A DNA stretch of 64,000 bases, from contig CM046327.1 in the NCBI GenBank assembly GCA_025403435.1, forward strand, positions 14,314,218 to 14,378,217, in the 5' to 3' direction. Positions within the stretch are counted from its first letter, which is position 1, and every line of letters starts with the position of its first letter. Below are positions 22,526 through 35,874 of this stretch, piece after piece. Under the pieces are notes generated by a model. It saw nothing but the letters and a program-made list of their open reading frames with translations, was not told where the DNA came from and made no database searches. The position numbers and the translations under genes are program-made. The stretch is from Artocarpus heterophyllus. Taxonomy: Eukaryota; Streptophyta; Magnoliopsida; Rosales; Moraceae.

Positions 22526-23964
22526 GATGAGATGAAAGAAGAGTAAATAGAAAGGAAAAATTAAGATAGTAAATTGCAGAATCCTAGAATTCCTTCTTCT
22601 TTTAGAGGAAAAGAAGAATTTTTAATGAAAAGAAGAGGATTTGCGATTTAGAGAGAAAATAACAAATTAAGAGAGAAAAAGTGAACTCGGAGAAATAAGC
22701 TCCTATGCACAGTAAACGTATATGTAAACAATGATTAAACCACTGTATATGACACGTATAGAAACCACGTGGGAGAGACAGTGTGAATCAAACTGATTTA
22801 AGATTTGAACTAGGCCCAAATGTTCTTAGTTGAAAATGGTCAGGTTGTTTCGGGCCTTAACACATTTAGAACGAGTTAAATAACAAACATAAAATTGAAA
22901 ACCAATTTGTATACATCTTAAACCCAATTTAAAGCCCACTATAGATAAAGTTAACTATAAACAACAAATCTAATTTAACGACAACAAGGATCTTCCTGAA
23001 TGATCCAGCAACTCAAATAATTTTGTTTTAATCAAAACCTTATTGAACAATGCATACACCCATATGTTATTGATAATACTTAACATCTATCAATGGATTC
23101 ATCATCATTGCTACCAAGGGTTTAGAATGTGACTAACCTTGAAATCAATACGATTTACGTCTTTCAACATAGACCATATCAATGAACAAAGACACTTGAT
23201 GTTACTACTTAAGAACATCTACAATCCCCACAATTCTACTTATACAATATATAATTTCCTCATATAACAAAACCTTAGGTAACCAAAAGATTCACTGATA
23301 CACTTAAATACAATGTACGTAACGAAATATTCCAATTTTGAGATTCATGCATTCTAGACTTTACACAGTCTCAACAGACCAAAAGTCTAACATTTATCTC
23401 TCTCAAGATTCAATACCATGATTCCCAACTTATATCATATTCCTCAAATAAATAGAACTTTTAAGAAAAGTTATTGACACTTATGTGCTCCATCGAATCC
23501 ACACATAATCATTACTTAGGTTTGAATCAATTACGAAAAATTTGGCATATCTATGTCAAACTTTAAAATCAATAAATCAAGCCTTATATTTCTTATTGTT
23601 TTTCACGAGACAAAAGGCTTTTAAATCCTCTTATCTATACGAATTTCTCATCGTTTATACGAATTAAATATGCTTATAGATCCAAATATTATACGAATTT
23701 CTCATAAGCATTCTACTTATAAACTCATTCCATATAATTATCATTCTCTTATAACTATTAATACTTTCCTTCTACATAATTATTGTACTCATATAACTAT
23801 TGATATTTTCATTCTATGGCCTTTCCATGTTACATCCTTCTAGACTGTATAAATCAATGTGAAGGTTCATTTTGATGATGACAATAAAAATTCAGCTTCA
23901 AAACCATCTCAAAAATATATTTTTTTTTAAAGTGGTGCTACACTCCCTAGGTTAACCGAACCTA
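22526..23964. other. Leader region of the retrotransposon, no gene seen
   Basis: About 1.44 kb between the primer site and the first ORF in element sense. It is AT-rich with many stops in all frames, and no gag remnant was recognised. It may hold packaging signals. Confidence 0.5.
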
Positions 23965-23977
23965 GGCTCTGATACCA
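23965..23977 (-). promoter_or_regulatory. Primer-binding site for initiator tRNA-Met
   Basis: The minus strand reads TGGTATCAGAGCC, complementary to the 3' end of plant initiator tRNA-Met, seven bases inside the right LTR. This is where minus-strand synthesis would begin. Confidence 0.9.
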
Positions 23978-23984
23978 AAAATTC

Positions 23985-25958
23985 TGTAACGCCCCTATAT
24001 GGGGGTTAACAGTTTTTAATGAGATAAAATAAAAATAAATAATAAAAGTAAAACCTTAAAAATAAAATTTGCCCGGGACTTAAATGAAAACTCTCAACTC
24101 AAAAATAAAAATATAAACGATAAATAAACCACAGTTTTAATGTAGCACCTTAAATTTAATAATATAAACTGTTGTCATCATCATTTTAACCCTCAACACA
24201 TTGTAATACAGTCACAGAAAGTAACAATTGATGCTTACATTATCATGAAGAACATTCTCAACAATTGAAGCAGTCCCAATGTAATATAGCTACATCCCTT
24301 CCTCAACTATATTTCTCGTAGCCACCTCACACTTAGTGAGTCCTGAAAAGATATAAACATAAGGGAATGAGCAACACTATGCTCAGTAGAGAAAGCCATT
24401 ACTCACCTTTAGGTTTTTATCATTACCACATTAAAATCTGCATGGTTAGTAAGTCACATCATATTTCAGATTATGAGGTTTATTATGATCACATCTTATG
24501 GATACCGTAGTTAATCATTACCAAGTGTCATAATTACACATTTATACAAATATTACCAATCATCATTGTTCCTAGGTATCCATGTTAAATTGAGTATCAC
24601 TCAACTCATCGAAACCCAAATGGGCGCACTTGATCACCCTATAAACATTCCAAGGGTGTTCCGGTGAGGGGACATCAAGCCCCGAGTCCTCACCAAATCG
24701 ATTCCTGTACAGTGTGTTCTGGGACTTTCAACCCAAGGAAGCGTCATCGCCTTCCCCCTACTTTACCTTTTAGGGTATTCATGCCCAAGGACGTAACCGT
24801 CGCCCTTTTCATGTCTCACAATTTCTCTATATTAAATCATTATTAATAGAGTTAATTTTCCTAACCATGCTTCTCAATTTATAACATGTGTCAATTCATT
24901 ATGTTCCTCGCCGTACAATACAAGACGAGTCCATGTCATAGTTTCATATGTGATACACATATAATATCAGTTCAACATAGATATATATATATTGCGGCAA
25001 AACAATCAATTTTAATTCTATAAAAACCTCACAAAAGATGAGTAATAGAATCCCTACCTTTTAAGCTTATCAACAGTCTCTTAATCCTGGAATCAATTAA
25101 CGTTAGCTCCATACTCCCTTGATCCTAAGGCGTGCATAAGGACAATTAAAACTAAAGCACAACATACAACTACATTCATAAAATTTATTTTAATTTAATC
25201 TTAGAATTTCAAGAAATAACCACTGCCCATAGAGGTATTATAAAGTTTAACAATATAAATTTTTTGTCTAGGGCATATACACTTAGACTTCATACATATG
25301 CTCCAAAATAGCAACAAACATATACTTAGGTTTAAGAACGCAAATTTGAATAATCCTTTAGTATAAAAGAAAATTTATAAATGAAAGACTAAATTTGTTC
25401 ATAAGATTCTAACCTCGGATTATGGTTAGTTGGAAGCTTGAAATGGCTTCAAAACAGGTTCCTTTACTTCGGTATGACTGAAATTCTTGCTCAAATGGAG
25501 GTGATGGTGGCTGATTTTTATGGCTGCCTTGAAGAAGTTCTCTAAGTATTTTGCTTCAGCAAAGAAATATGAAGAAGAGTGTGGGAACCGTGGAAGAGAA
25601 AGGAAGAAAAGATGAAGTCTTTGAAGAGAAGTGATAGAAACAATTATAGAGGAGACATGTTGAAGCATGTCACGGAGGAAATAAAGAAAATGAGGGTCAA
25701 GAGTAGTTGGAAAAGATATCCTTATGTCTCATCTAAAGACTTTAACACACATAATGCCAATATGACATTTTTGAGATTTATTAGAAGTTCTAAGGCTTTT
25801 TAGTAATCATACTAAATAAATATAGGAGAATTTTAGAAAATTTAAAAATAGATAAAAATAAATATTATAAAATAAATTTAAATGAAGCAATTTTTTTTTA
25901 TACATTAAAAATTAATTTAATTACCTCAATACCCGTTAGGAGAATAACGGGTGTCACA
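23985..25958 (-). repeat. LTR, right copy (5' LTR in element sense)
   Basis: The same length as the left LTR and apparently the same sequence. In element sense this copy would carry the promoter that drives the two internal ORFs leftwards. An alternating AT tract near 24,980 could serve as a TATA region, but I cannot fix a start site. Confidence 0.95.
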
Positions 25959-25963
25959 TAACG

Positions 25964-28900
25964 GGTAAGGGAACGTGGCCCTACTCAACTTTTAAATGTT
26001 TAATTTTTTGCCCCAACTTTTTTTTATAAGTTTTTATTCTGTCTTCATTTTACAAAAAAAAAATTATAATTCTCTCCCAGCTCCAAAAAAACTAAATAAG
26101 TGAGATATACTATTATGCCCCCACTTTTTAAAACAACTTATAAGTTATGTCCCATTTAATAGTTAAAACATATAACTACATCAAAAACACTATCTCTAAT
26201 GCTTTTCACCCGTTGAAAAAAGATTTTGACTCTGTTATAGTTAGGGTTCAAAACTATAAAAGTAATTCACATCCAAATGCCTAATTTGAACTAGGCTTAT
26301 GGGTTAAAACTGCATGAACCCTTATTGTAAGCATTTATGAAAAGCTTTTATAGTATATTTGGCACATCGGTTTAAACTCATCGATTACAACCACTATAAT
26401 ATAAAGTTCTTAACAGTTACAGTGTAAAACTTGCACATGCTACAACATTTAAACTTATTTTTTCATTTCAAATTGATTTGTCAAACACCCTATTGGTTAT
26501 GTAATAAGAATGTGATTATCTGTATTAACTTTTAAAGATTGTTTGTTAATTTAGTACCAAGAACCAAAACTGCATAGAAACAAAAGTGTAAAGTGTAATA
26601 TACCCAAATTAAAAGTTCAGCAACTATAAATTGTCGTAATGGACAAAATTCAAAGACTAATAGTTTCAATAAACAAAAAAAAGGGCTTTATTGTTAATTC
26701 CTTATAATTTAACGTAACATCACTCTAATACTCTATTATTTGAAAAATATTAAGGTACCTCATGATGTGTGCAAATATTATTGTTGCTAAATAGAACATT
26801 AAGTATTTTTTATGAAGTAAAATGTCCATTTTGCCTTTTTTAAACAAACCACAAATTAATTTTGTAAGATTAATTAAAATAAAAAGGAAAATAAATATAA
26901 AACTAGATATTTTATTAATAAAAGGGTAATTTGAACATTTCATGTTTTAAAACACGGATTCAACTCTCACTATGATATTTTTGAAAACTATGAAAAACCC
27001 ATTTTTTATATTTTCTAAATAATAGAATATCAATATCATGTAAAAATGCATGATACCAAAATGATAAAAAATCATAAAAATAATTATTTTGGAGAATTGA
27101 ACGATGGACTCTATTTTTAAGTAGTCAGTTTGCATATTTTCAATGTAATATAATTTTATAAGATTTAAGGTTTAAAAATATATATCACGAGGAGCGATAT
27201 TCTACTTTAGAAAGTGAATAGGATGGTTTCTTCTCTAGATTTAAAACATTCCAAATGGGAACTCTTATTACTCTTATTATTTTTCTCCGCTGTTAGGAGC
27301 TACTATTATAACCATTAGATTAATTTTTCACAATTTGCATTAAAAATTTATGTGACATAAAACTGTTTTTAATTATAAATAAGACCTTTGAAAACTAATC
27401 AAACGGCTAAAACATATTTCCTTCCACCGAGGAAAGAGCAACTCCCAGACAAAGGAGAGATTTTGATAAAGGGCCTCCGGTTAAAATATTTTTTGGTAAA
27501 TAGACTTTTTTTTTGGACAGTTTTTGACACAAAAAAAACGGTTTTTTAGACATCAAAATAGTTTCAGTTTTTTTTTTCTATTGAGGTTCCTTATTCTGCT
27601 ACAGTTATTTTTCTTTTTTAAAAAAAATTGAGACAATTTATCTATATAAAAAATATATATTTTAATTAAAAAAAAAACCATTTACTCAAGTAAAATTTTA
27701 TTTTGGCCTTTCATCAAAATCTTCCCAGACAAAGTTCCAAAATCCTAAAAGAGAATTCTTTTTTTTTTCCCCCCAGTGAGTATACGTCCAAATACATTAG
27801 TCCTGTAGTACCACAAGACAATTCCTCTTTCTAACGTAGTTTCCTGAAAAAAGTCCTTGGCCAGCACGGCAGGTGTTGGGCAAGTGTCAAGGCTGACTCG
27901 TCCTGCCTTGGCCTTCAAGGACTCTGACCACATTAAATAGTGTGCAAGTAATTCCCAGTTCAAATGGAATTGAATCACAAAAACGCTCCCATTAAATGTC
28001 AACAATGGACTAGCCCTTGCTCAGAAGAAATTAATTAGGATGAGTACAAGTAATTTTTTGTTACACAATATTTGTTATAACTAAATAGGATCTTTGGTGC
28101 ATGATGGAGTATAATACGGGTCCATTTGATAAATAAATTTGAATTAATAATTTAATTTAAATTAATGATTTAAATTATTATTCGAATTAATGTTTAGATG
28201 TATATTTAAGTTTTAATCTAAGTATGAAATAAAATTAAAATTGTGTTTAGAAAAATAGTGAAAGTAGTTTTAATTTATCAACAAATCTAATAAAATGTTA
28301 ATGATAGTGATCCTAAGAAATATGTACTATGGATCTTAATTTATTCTTCTCTTCGCTATGAACACAATGAAAAAAAATAATCTCAATTGGATAACAAATA
28401 AAAAAGTTATGATTTTTTTCCATAAATATAAGAGAGAAAATTTTAGTTTTTACTATATTAGAGATATCTATATATTAAAAGCTTAGAGTAAAGTCAGAAC
28501 TCTAAAAACTTGAAATCTTGATACGCAAAAGATTCAAATTTTGAATAAAACAAACATATATCAAAAGAATTTTTAATACTTAAATTTAAATTTAAATCTA
28601 AAAAATTTAAAAAATTTTCAAAACAAACAGATCGTAAATGTGTCCTACTTAAGTAGGACTCAAGATTTTAATAATTAATAAGAACAGTAATTTCAGACCA
28701 GCCAAAAAGAATGGAGAAATGAAATGTTTGTTTCACTCTGCAGCAGCAGTTACCCCCCTTCTTTTTCCAAAAGAAAAAGAGTAGGGCAAAACGCCATAAA
28801 GGGCAGCTTTGCTTTTGCCATCAAATGGACTAAAGCTAGCCATATGTACGTATCTTATAACTGGTCATATCTGTTTGCCTAAAGGAAGTCTCAATATATC

Positions 28901-31120
28901 CTCCATGCCATTTACATCAACTTAAATAATTTTAACTGTCTATCTGTAAACTCTTATATATTATAATATAAAATAAAAATATATTACAGTATAATGCTTT
29001 TATATATTACAAACAAAGTTCTAACTCACAGTTTCAAAACATTATATTGCACCACACCAAAGAAATTATGTTCAAGATATACAATTTATGATGCTTACAT
29101 CTCTGATCGGTTTAAACTGAAAATTATAGTAATTTAATTATGTAAGAGAAAACATTATAAGAAAACGGTTTGAATTAAAATCTTTCCGAACTGATGAATC
29201 AAACATGGCATTGATTTAATGTATGCTTTTTTAGGTTCTTAAGTTGGTCGTAGTCAACACCTGCTTCTCCTGACAAAAAAGTAAGAGGTGGGTCAGTATT
29301 GTAATGAACTTCAAGTGGGAAGGTAAGATCATATATTATAAGATCAGATCAAAGAACTTACCTTATCCCAGGGACATGCATGAACCATTTGACTGTATTG
29401 CTAAATGAACTTTCTGTTCACATCTCCTTTCTTTTCTCTTCTTTTCCTTACTGTTCTTTTCATTAAATTCATATTAATGGACATACTGCTAAAAGAAATT
29501 GTATATATAGTTTAGTTAAAAACTTCACACCAATTTCAAGAATGCTTATAATAATGCCCCAATTCATTGTCTACGAGAGAGAGAGAATTACTCTGTTCAA
29601 AGTTGATATTCCAGGAAATGATAAGTGAAGGGCCCTTTAAGAAAGAACTTGCTTTTTTTTTTTTTTTTTTCTCTTTTAATTTTCTCGTGGGATATGCATT
29701 TTATATTCTTTCTAATCATTAGTACCTTATAAAATGCATAGCTTAATTAATGCTAAGTAACTTTGGTAAAATATATTTTATGCCCTTCTTTCAAATATAT
29801 TATTAATACATAGATATGAGGCTTAGAACTGACACTTTTTTTTGCCTTTCTTTTTGGTTTGAGGGGGTTAAAAGAGTACTACAATTATGTCAGTGATTTG
29901 ATCACAAATATTTTCTTTGCAAACATTTTATGAACACATTCGACCTCATTTTCCTGGCGTTACTGAAACATTATAATGCTGTTTTAAAAGCGAAGTTCAT
30001 TCATCTTTTTATATACATATATATATATATATATGATAATATCTCTGTGGCTTTATCTCTATGAAAATCATTCTTCAATATTCTTGGTTAATAATTAGTT
30101 GATTCGAAATCATGTTACAATCATTTACAAGTGCTGCATTCTTTGATGCTAATCTTTAAGTTTTGTCTATTTATTTTTTCTTGTAAAGTTTTCAAAAATA
30201 AAAAGTGAGCCTTGTGTTTACCCGCGTGACAGGGAACGAGGGTTTAAACATCTTATTTATCTTGTGAAAATAATAAGACTTTTAACAAGTATGGTTATAA
30301 CTAACTTTTAGTTCAAAACACTGTAGCATGTGCGAACTTTACACTATAACAATTTTTTGTTTTTTACTGTAACATATGAGAGCTTTACATTGTTTGATAA
30401 TCAAAAAATTAGTTTTAAACATGCTTGTCAAACACCCTATAATAATATATTTTTTTATGATAACTCTGAGGAAATTTACACTACACAAGAATATAAAAGT
30501 AGCAGGTTCGTTTGTTTTGTAATTTAAACTCAAATTTAAATTCCTGTTTAAAATTTAAACTAAATGAGCAACTAGTAGTTTTGGGTTCTTTTTTTTAATT
30601 AAGGATGTACCTATATTTCGTAATAAATTCAGGCGTTGCATGCAAATTTGCATGGGCGAGTTCATGGAGACAGATTTTCAAGAGGGCATCATTGAGTTTG
30701 GAAAAAGGGGTGAGTTTTTAGGAGTGAAAGACAACGAGGACCAGGAAGAACGTTGTAGGAAAATCCTCTTTTTTGATTGTTGTAATGATGAGAAAATGCA
30801 CCAAGTTCTTACCCACCAATTGCACTAGACGCCAACAATGCTTTTTGCTAAAAATAATGCATTCACCAAAAAAAAAAAAAAATCCAGCTTTTTCTTGAAT
30901 TTTTATTTTCAGTACCCTTTCAGTGGGAAGCAGATGGGGAAGGGTTTGACAGGTAGATGCCACTTTTTTTTTTCTTTTCTCTTTTTTCATTTTTCTGATG
31001 TATTATATATTATTATAATAATAATAATTATTATTATTATTAGAATCGTCTGCCTTTAATAGCATTTGCATTCACGTCTGGTAATTGGATTTAGTAGGTA
31101 ACTTGGTTTTTTCTTTTGGG
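25964..31120. other. Intergenic region without a supported gene
   Basis: AT-rich throughout. Dispersed-repeat copies lie near 26,375-26,500, 28,960-29,060 and 30,300-30,440. There is an (AT)n tract near 30,010-30,035 and an AT-rich palindromic tract of TTA/ATA units at about 31,002-31,045. Short frames at 26,725-27,135, 27,745-28,005 and 30,640-30,828 show no motif. Confidence 0.55.
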
Positions 31121-33412
31121 TTAATCCCACAAATATTCCTAAAGTTTACTTCTTGTTGTATTTTAGTCATTGATTTTTTAAAATCTTATTATATTCTCTA
31201 ACCTACTACTTCATGTTGGGTTTGGTGCCCTAAAAGCTGTGACATTGTACATATTGTTAATAAATAAATAAAATGACATTTATTATTATTTTGGTTGATT
31301 ATATGTATTATGAATACATTTATAAACATCAAGAAAATTCCATGATTATTTATGTGACTATAAATTTAGCATATAAGTGTTATTTGCTTGAGGATAAAAT
31401 TTATAGATAATAATCTAAATAGTCCGTAATAATTAATTAAAGTTTGGGATCTTTAATTAATTATTACAAGTGCGGTCCAATCTCATCTAAAATGAAATAG
31501 TAATTATCCGGACTATTAATGTAGAGACATTGGGTTGGAGGTACTTTATATAATGAGATTATATAGGACTGGACCAGATAAATTATGAATCTCTAATAAT
31601 CATCCGTTACAAATAGAGTATTCAAATTTATCACTATGATGATCATATATTTGACAGTCTTAATCCTAAGTATTTATTAGACTCCTATTTATTACATTAT
31701 GTTTTTTGACTTGCATGGTAAGATTTGTCTAAGCACAGATTGTAACTTAGCATCTTGGAAACATAAAGTAATAAATGGCTGGGAATAATATTATACAGAT
31801 ATGGAATCCATTCCTTCCCTATGGAAGTTAGAAAAATAGTTCTCTTGAGTGATAATTCAAGGTTTGAACAATAGAGCGCTCGTTCATAATAAGATTATGA
31901 ATTAATTGTTCATTAGAGAATTATTGGAACTCAAGGATAAAGAGGTAATAAGAGAGGTAAACGGAAATTGAACCTAGCTCTTATTATGAACTATTTATGG
32001 AGGACTGACTTATATGTAATGATTATATCAATGGACTACTCGTTAATTTTCTTTGAGTAATTATACTATAATCTCAAGAGTTCAGTTTCAGGTTTTTAGT
32101 GGAGTAACACTGAAACTAATAAATTTGGCACATTAATTAAAGAGTTTAATTAAATGTCAAATTTATTGGAGCTTGGGTTATAGGTCCATAGGTCCCCAAT
32201 ACCACCTCTGTAACACTATATGGGAATTTGCATAGAATGAATTATGCATGTATAATTCAGAATTTTTGAATTCTGAATTAATTTTTCACACTTGAATTAT
32301 TAACGTGACACAGAAAAATGTTCTCTGTAACACATAATGTAAAGTGATAAATGTTATCACATTTAACTGAGCATTAGTTGATTAATTGATTATTGTTAAA
32401 ATCTATTCTTAAATAAATGTGATTTATTTTTAAATTTATATTTAGATATATATATATATATATATATATATATGGTTTTGAACCAAATCCTTTTATATAT
32501 ATATAAGATTTTATAATATATTAATATATATATATATATATTAATATAATATTATTAAAAAAAAAAAAAAAAGGGGAAGCCGTGAACCAAGTTTCACGCT
32601 TTCCCCACAACCACACACACATATATACATAAAATGACCTTGTCTCGGTCAAAGTCAAAAAAAAAAAAAAAAAAAAAAAAAGAAAAGAAAGAGGCAAGTT
32701 TCTTTTTTCTTCACCGTTATGTACATGTGCATATGTGTGTGGAATCCATATAAGGATTCGGAGAAACAAACGGGAAAAGAAAGAAAAGAAGAAAAAGGAA
32801 AGGAAAAGAAAAGGGAAAAAAAAATGACTAATGGCTCAGTTATAAAAAAGGAGAGATAACAGTTATCTCAGTAATTTTTTTATATAATTTTTAGAGAGAA
32901 AAACTGAGAGTTCTTCTCTAAAGAAAAAGGTCTGCTATCTCATGTGTTGAGTACATAGCAGATTCAGAAAAGTGTGAGGATAATTCATTCTTGCAGTTTG
33001 ACGCCCACTCGTCTTTCCATTGGTGTGGAGGCCTGGTTTGGAAGATCGTGGTGTCAAAGAGGAAAGCTAGGATACCCTGATAGTCTTCAAAAGGTTAGTA
33101 AAAAATTCCTAAAGCTTTCTGTAATTAAAATTATATATCTATTCCCAATAAAACAAAGTTTTCAGAAAATTTTTGTTTGTCAACGATCCGTTCCTTCCGC
33201 TGCATTTCATGTTTTAATTCCAACACTTCATTCCAATTTCTGTCATTCTGTTATATGAATGTTAAATTTTGCACGGAAAAGTCGTGATGTGCATACACTT
33301 GGGAGTGAAATTGAAAAGAATTTAAAGTTTAAGGACCAAAACTAAAAAATATCTAAAATTTATGAACAAAATATAATAACATCTGAAGTTTAGGGAACAT
33401 ATGTGGCATTAA
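31121..33412. mobile_element. Foldback/MITE-like element split by a solo LTR
   Basis: The left end reads TTAATCCCACAAATATTCC, and the reverse complement of the right end reads TTAATGCCACATATGTTCC; the match continues imperfectly inwards through AAAGTTTACTTCT and AACTTCAGATG-type segments. Removing the LTR at 31,214-33,225 and one 5-bp duplication leaves about 275 bp, a typical size for a miniature inverted-repeat element. It must therefore be older than the LTR insertion. Confidence 0.7.
31214..33225 (+). mobile_element. Solo LTR of an LTR retrotransposon
   Basis: It begins TGTTGGGTTTGGTGCC and ends AATTCCAACA, so it has the terminal TGTTGG/CCAACA inverted repeat. The flanking 5-mers are CTTCA at 31,209-31,213 and CTTCA at 33,226-33,230, a perfect target duplication. 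No primer site, interior or second copy is present, so it arose by LTR-LTR recombination. Length is 2,012 bp. It holds long (TA)n, poly-A and (AC)n tracts near 32,440-32,690 and a TATATAA stretch near 32,880 that may be its promoter. Copia-type origin is suspected from the termini but not shown. Confidence 0.9.
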
Positions 33413-33716
33413 TTTTGTTTCTTTTTATTAGTTTAACTAGCTAAACCTATTAAAATGACAAAAAAATGATGACAAAAAACATCAAAACTAACGGATAGAA
33501 TATGGAAAACTTTGATATATAACTTAGAGGCCTTGCAAGTAGCCTATTTGTTGTTTTGATGGTTTTTTTAATCTTGTACATGGCTTTAAATTGTCTTTTT
33601 TATGATATATGTGATCGTAGAACACAAGCTAGTATAATATGTTGCGTGCTCAATTTATGATTTATTCAACATCAACTTTTGGTTTTGAACTAAATAAAAA
33701 AATTAAGATCCATAAA

Positions 33717-34012
33717 TGGTCTCTAAACTTTAGATATTTTCGGTTTTGGACCCTAATTGAATGTTAAATATTTTTCAATTTTTGTCCCTAAACTTTAGAT
33801 TTTTTCAGTTTTGGTCCTTAAAATTTCGATTATAATCCAATTTTAGTCTCAATCACATGCCCATCATATGAATTTTTTGTCCAAAATTTAACATTTGTTT
33901 AACAAAAAGACCAAATTAATTGGAACAAAATGACAAGTTAAAGGCTAACATGGGACTTTTTAAAATTCAAGGACTAAAATAAGATTAGAGGTAAAGTTTT
34001 GAGACCTTTTGC
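33717..34012. repeat. Second foldback (inverted-repeat) element
   Basis: The left side reads GGTCTCTAAACTTTAGATATTTT, and the reverse complement of the right side reads GGTCTCAAAACTTTACCTC. The inner parts of both sides carry the common plant repeat phrase TTTTGGTCCTTAAA or its complement. A miniature inverted-repeat element of about 295 bp is the simplest reading. Confidence 0.55.
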
Positions 34013-35874
34013 TTTATCAATAGAGTGGGTTTTGAGATTCAAACCATCCTCATGCCATTTTCTTTTTAAATTTTGATGCGTGTTTTTTTTTTTAAAGATA
34101 ACATTTAAAAATATACACTGCCAGTCGCTTTTTTTTTTTTTTCATTTGTCAAGGTGTCCAAATCAAATATCCTTGCTGTACTTCTCAGGGTAAAAAAAAA
34201 AAAAAAACTTCGCGCATTGAGGTAACGTGGAAATATTTGAAAATGTTTTCAACGTTTACCATGCCATGGACACCATTATAGCAACCGTGACACCACTCAT
34301 GTGGTCAATTAGAATCCAACTCAAGAATTAGGATCTTACCAAAGAGAAACCGTTTAGTTTACTTTGTCTGAGGAATAATAAACATTGTTAGTGGTGCCAC
34401 ATAAAGATAAGGAAAAAGTCGCCTATTACTACAAAGAGTAACGTCTATTCAATATATTCTATCTAAAAATATATATATGTTAAATAAGAAATGCGATTGT
34501 ATGCAAAGTGTAACTATAATTTCACTCATGATTTCATCTTAAAGAATGTAGAGTTTAAATTTTCTATTTTCATATATTATTTTAAGCACTCGACATGACA
34601 AGACATATGTCATATATACTATACTATGTATTATGCTTTCTTTTCTTCTTAAAACTAAAAGCGAAGAATTGGAACTACAAACATGGAACTGAATTTTTTT
34701 CCCCATATGACTAAAAAGTACCAATTATAGCTAATAACATTTTTTAAGTTATAGTCTAATTTACTGTTATATATGTCTTGTAAATTTTAATACAATCAAT
34801 TATGTTTCTATATCAAAATTACGGTAGTATTCAAGTGGCAAGTGCAGTTTTCAGGATGGTGCTAGGATTATTAATAGCGACATGGCCAAAACTTTCTTTT
34901 AAGAATGATGTTAATGTAATTATTTAATTATTTTGCATCTTTTTCTTTTCTTTTCAAAAAACTTGGCTTACAATATTATTTCATTCACTTTTTAAAGTTT
35001 AAGTCTGAAAAATTAAGTTTATGTAGTAGTATAGTTGTTTTTTTTAATTTATTTATTCAAGATTTTTAAGTTTGAAATATTAGTATATATTAATGTAAAA
35101 AATTAAAGTATAGTTAGACTTTTTTTCCCTAAAATAAAAATTGCACGGCGCAATCAGACGGAAGCAATCTAGTAAATAAAAAAAAGTAAAAAGAATATTT
35201 TAAGGACAAAAATATAAGGAGACCTCCTTAGGCATGGGGCAACTGCCCAAGCCTTATAAGTAGCTCCGCCCTGAATTATTAGCTCACCATAGGCATTTTT
35301 TAAGGGTTCATTAGGTTTTTTTTTTTAACTAAGAATTTAATTAGAAGAACAACAAGTACTTTAACTCATAAAATTACAATTATACTTGCAACAAGAATAT
35401 TTAAAAATTTTCATTTGAAATAATATCTAATTTCATGTTCTATATCATACAACGATACAACGATAAAGATTTCGAAATAACTCATTTTAATATTCGCGTG
35501 ACCACGCCATCCTATTCCAACCAAGGAAAATACCTTTGGGTCCAAAAAAATTTTCCCACATTCACTTTTGCTTTTCGCAATTAAGAGCACTTTTTATGAC
35601 AATCAAGATGATCGGTGAGATGCAAGCAAATATAAAAGCCCTCTTTGTCTAGTGGAGGATACTTTTTTAAACATGCCTAAAGAAATTTGAACACAAATAC
35701 AAGCGAGAAACGGCTAAGATCACAAAAGTACGACGGCAAAAGACCTCAATTAGAAGAACATAAGATAATATATGATACAAATCTAATGGATCAACTGTCA
35801 AGATTTATCATTTATTCCTCACTCCCAGTCCCTAGTTTAAGAAGACTTTAATTAGTACTAAAAGAAAACCCACC
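34013..35874. other. Intergenic region without a supported gene
   Basis: AT-rich. Poly-T and poly-A tracts lie at about 34,128-34,142 and 34,192-34,206. A sequence resembling the end of an inserted element, CAGGGCGGAGCTAC on the minus strand, lies at 35,260-35,273 next to a small GGCATGGGGC...GCCC palindrome. Confidence 0.5.

Larger units (their letters stand above)
17781..25958 (-). mobile_element. Complete non-autonomous LTR retrotransposon carrying a LOG-like gene
   Basis: An 8,178-bp element with 1,974-bp LTRs at both ends. The flanks are TAACG at 17,776-17,780 and TAACG at 25,959-25,963, a perfect 5-bp target duplication. Reading on the minus strand, a TGGTATCAGAGCC primer site follows the right LTR and a G-rich polypurine tract precedes the left LTR, so the element is transcribed right to left. 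The 4,230-bp interior shows no gag, protease, reverse transcriptase, RNase H or integrase. It holds two intact sense ORFs instead: a 173-residue Cys-rich protein and a LOG-like protein. This fits the LARD-type class of large non-autonomous elements moved in trans by an autonomous relative. The primer-site sequence resembles those of Ty3/gypsy elements, but the superfamily is inferred only. Confidence 0.93.

Noticed and set aside
30640..30828. 62-codon Glu/Asp-rich plus-strand frame
   Set aside because: No motif and no splice context; a minus-strand frame of similar length overlaps it.
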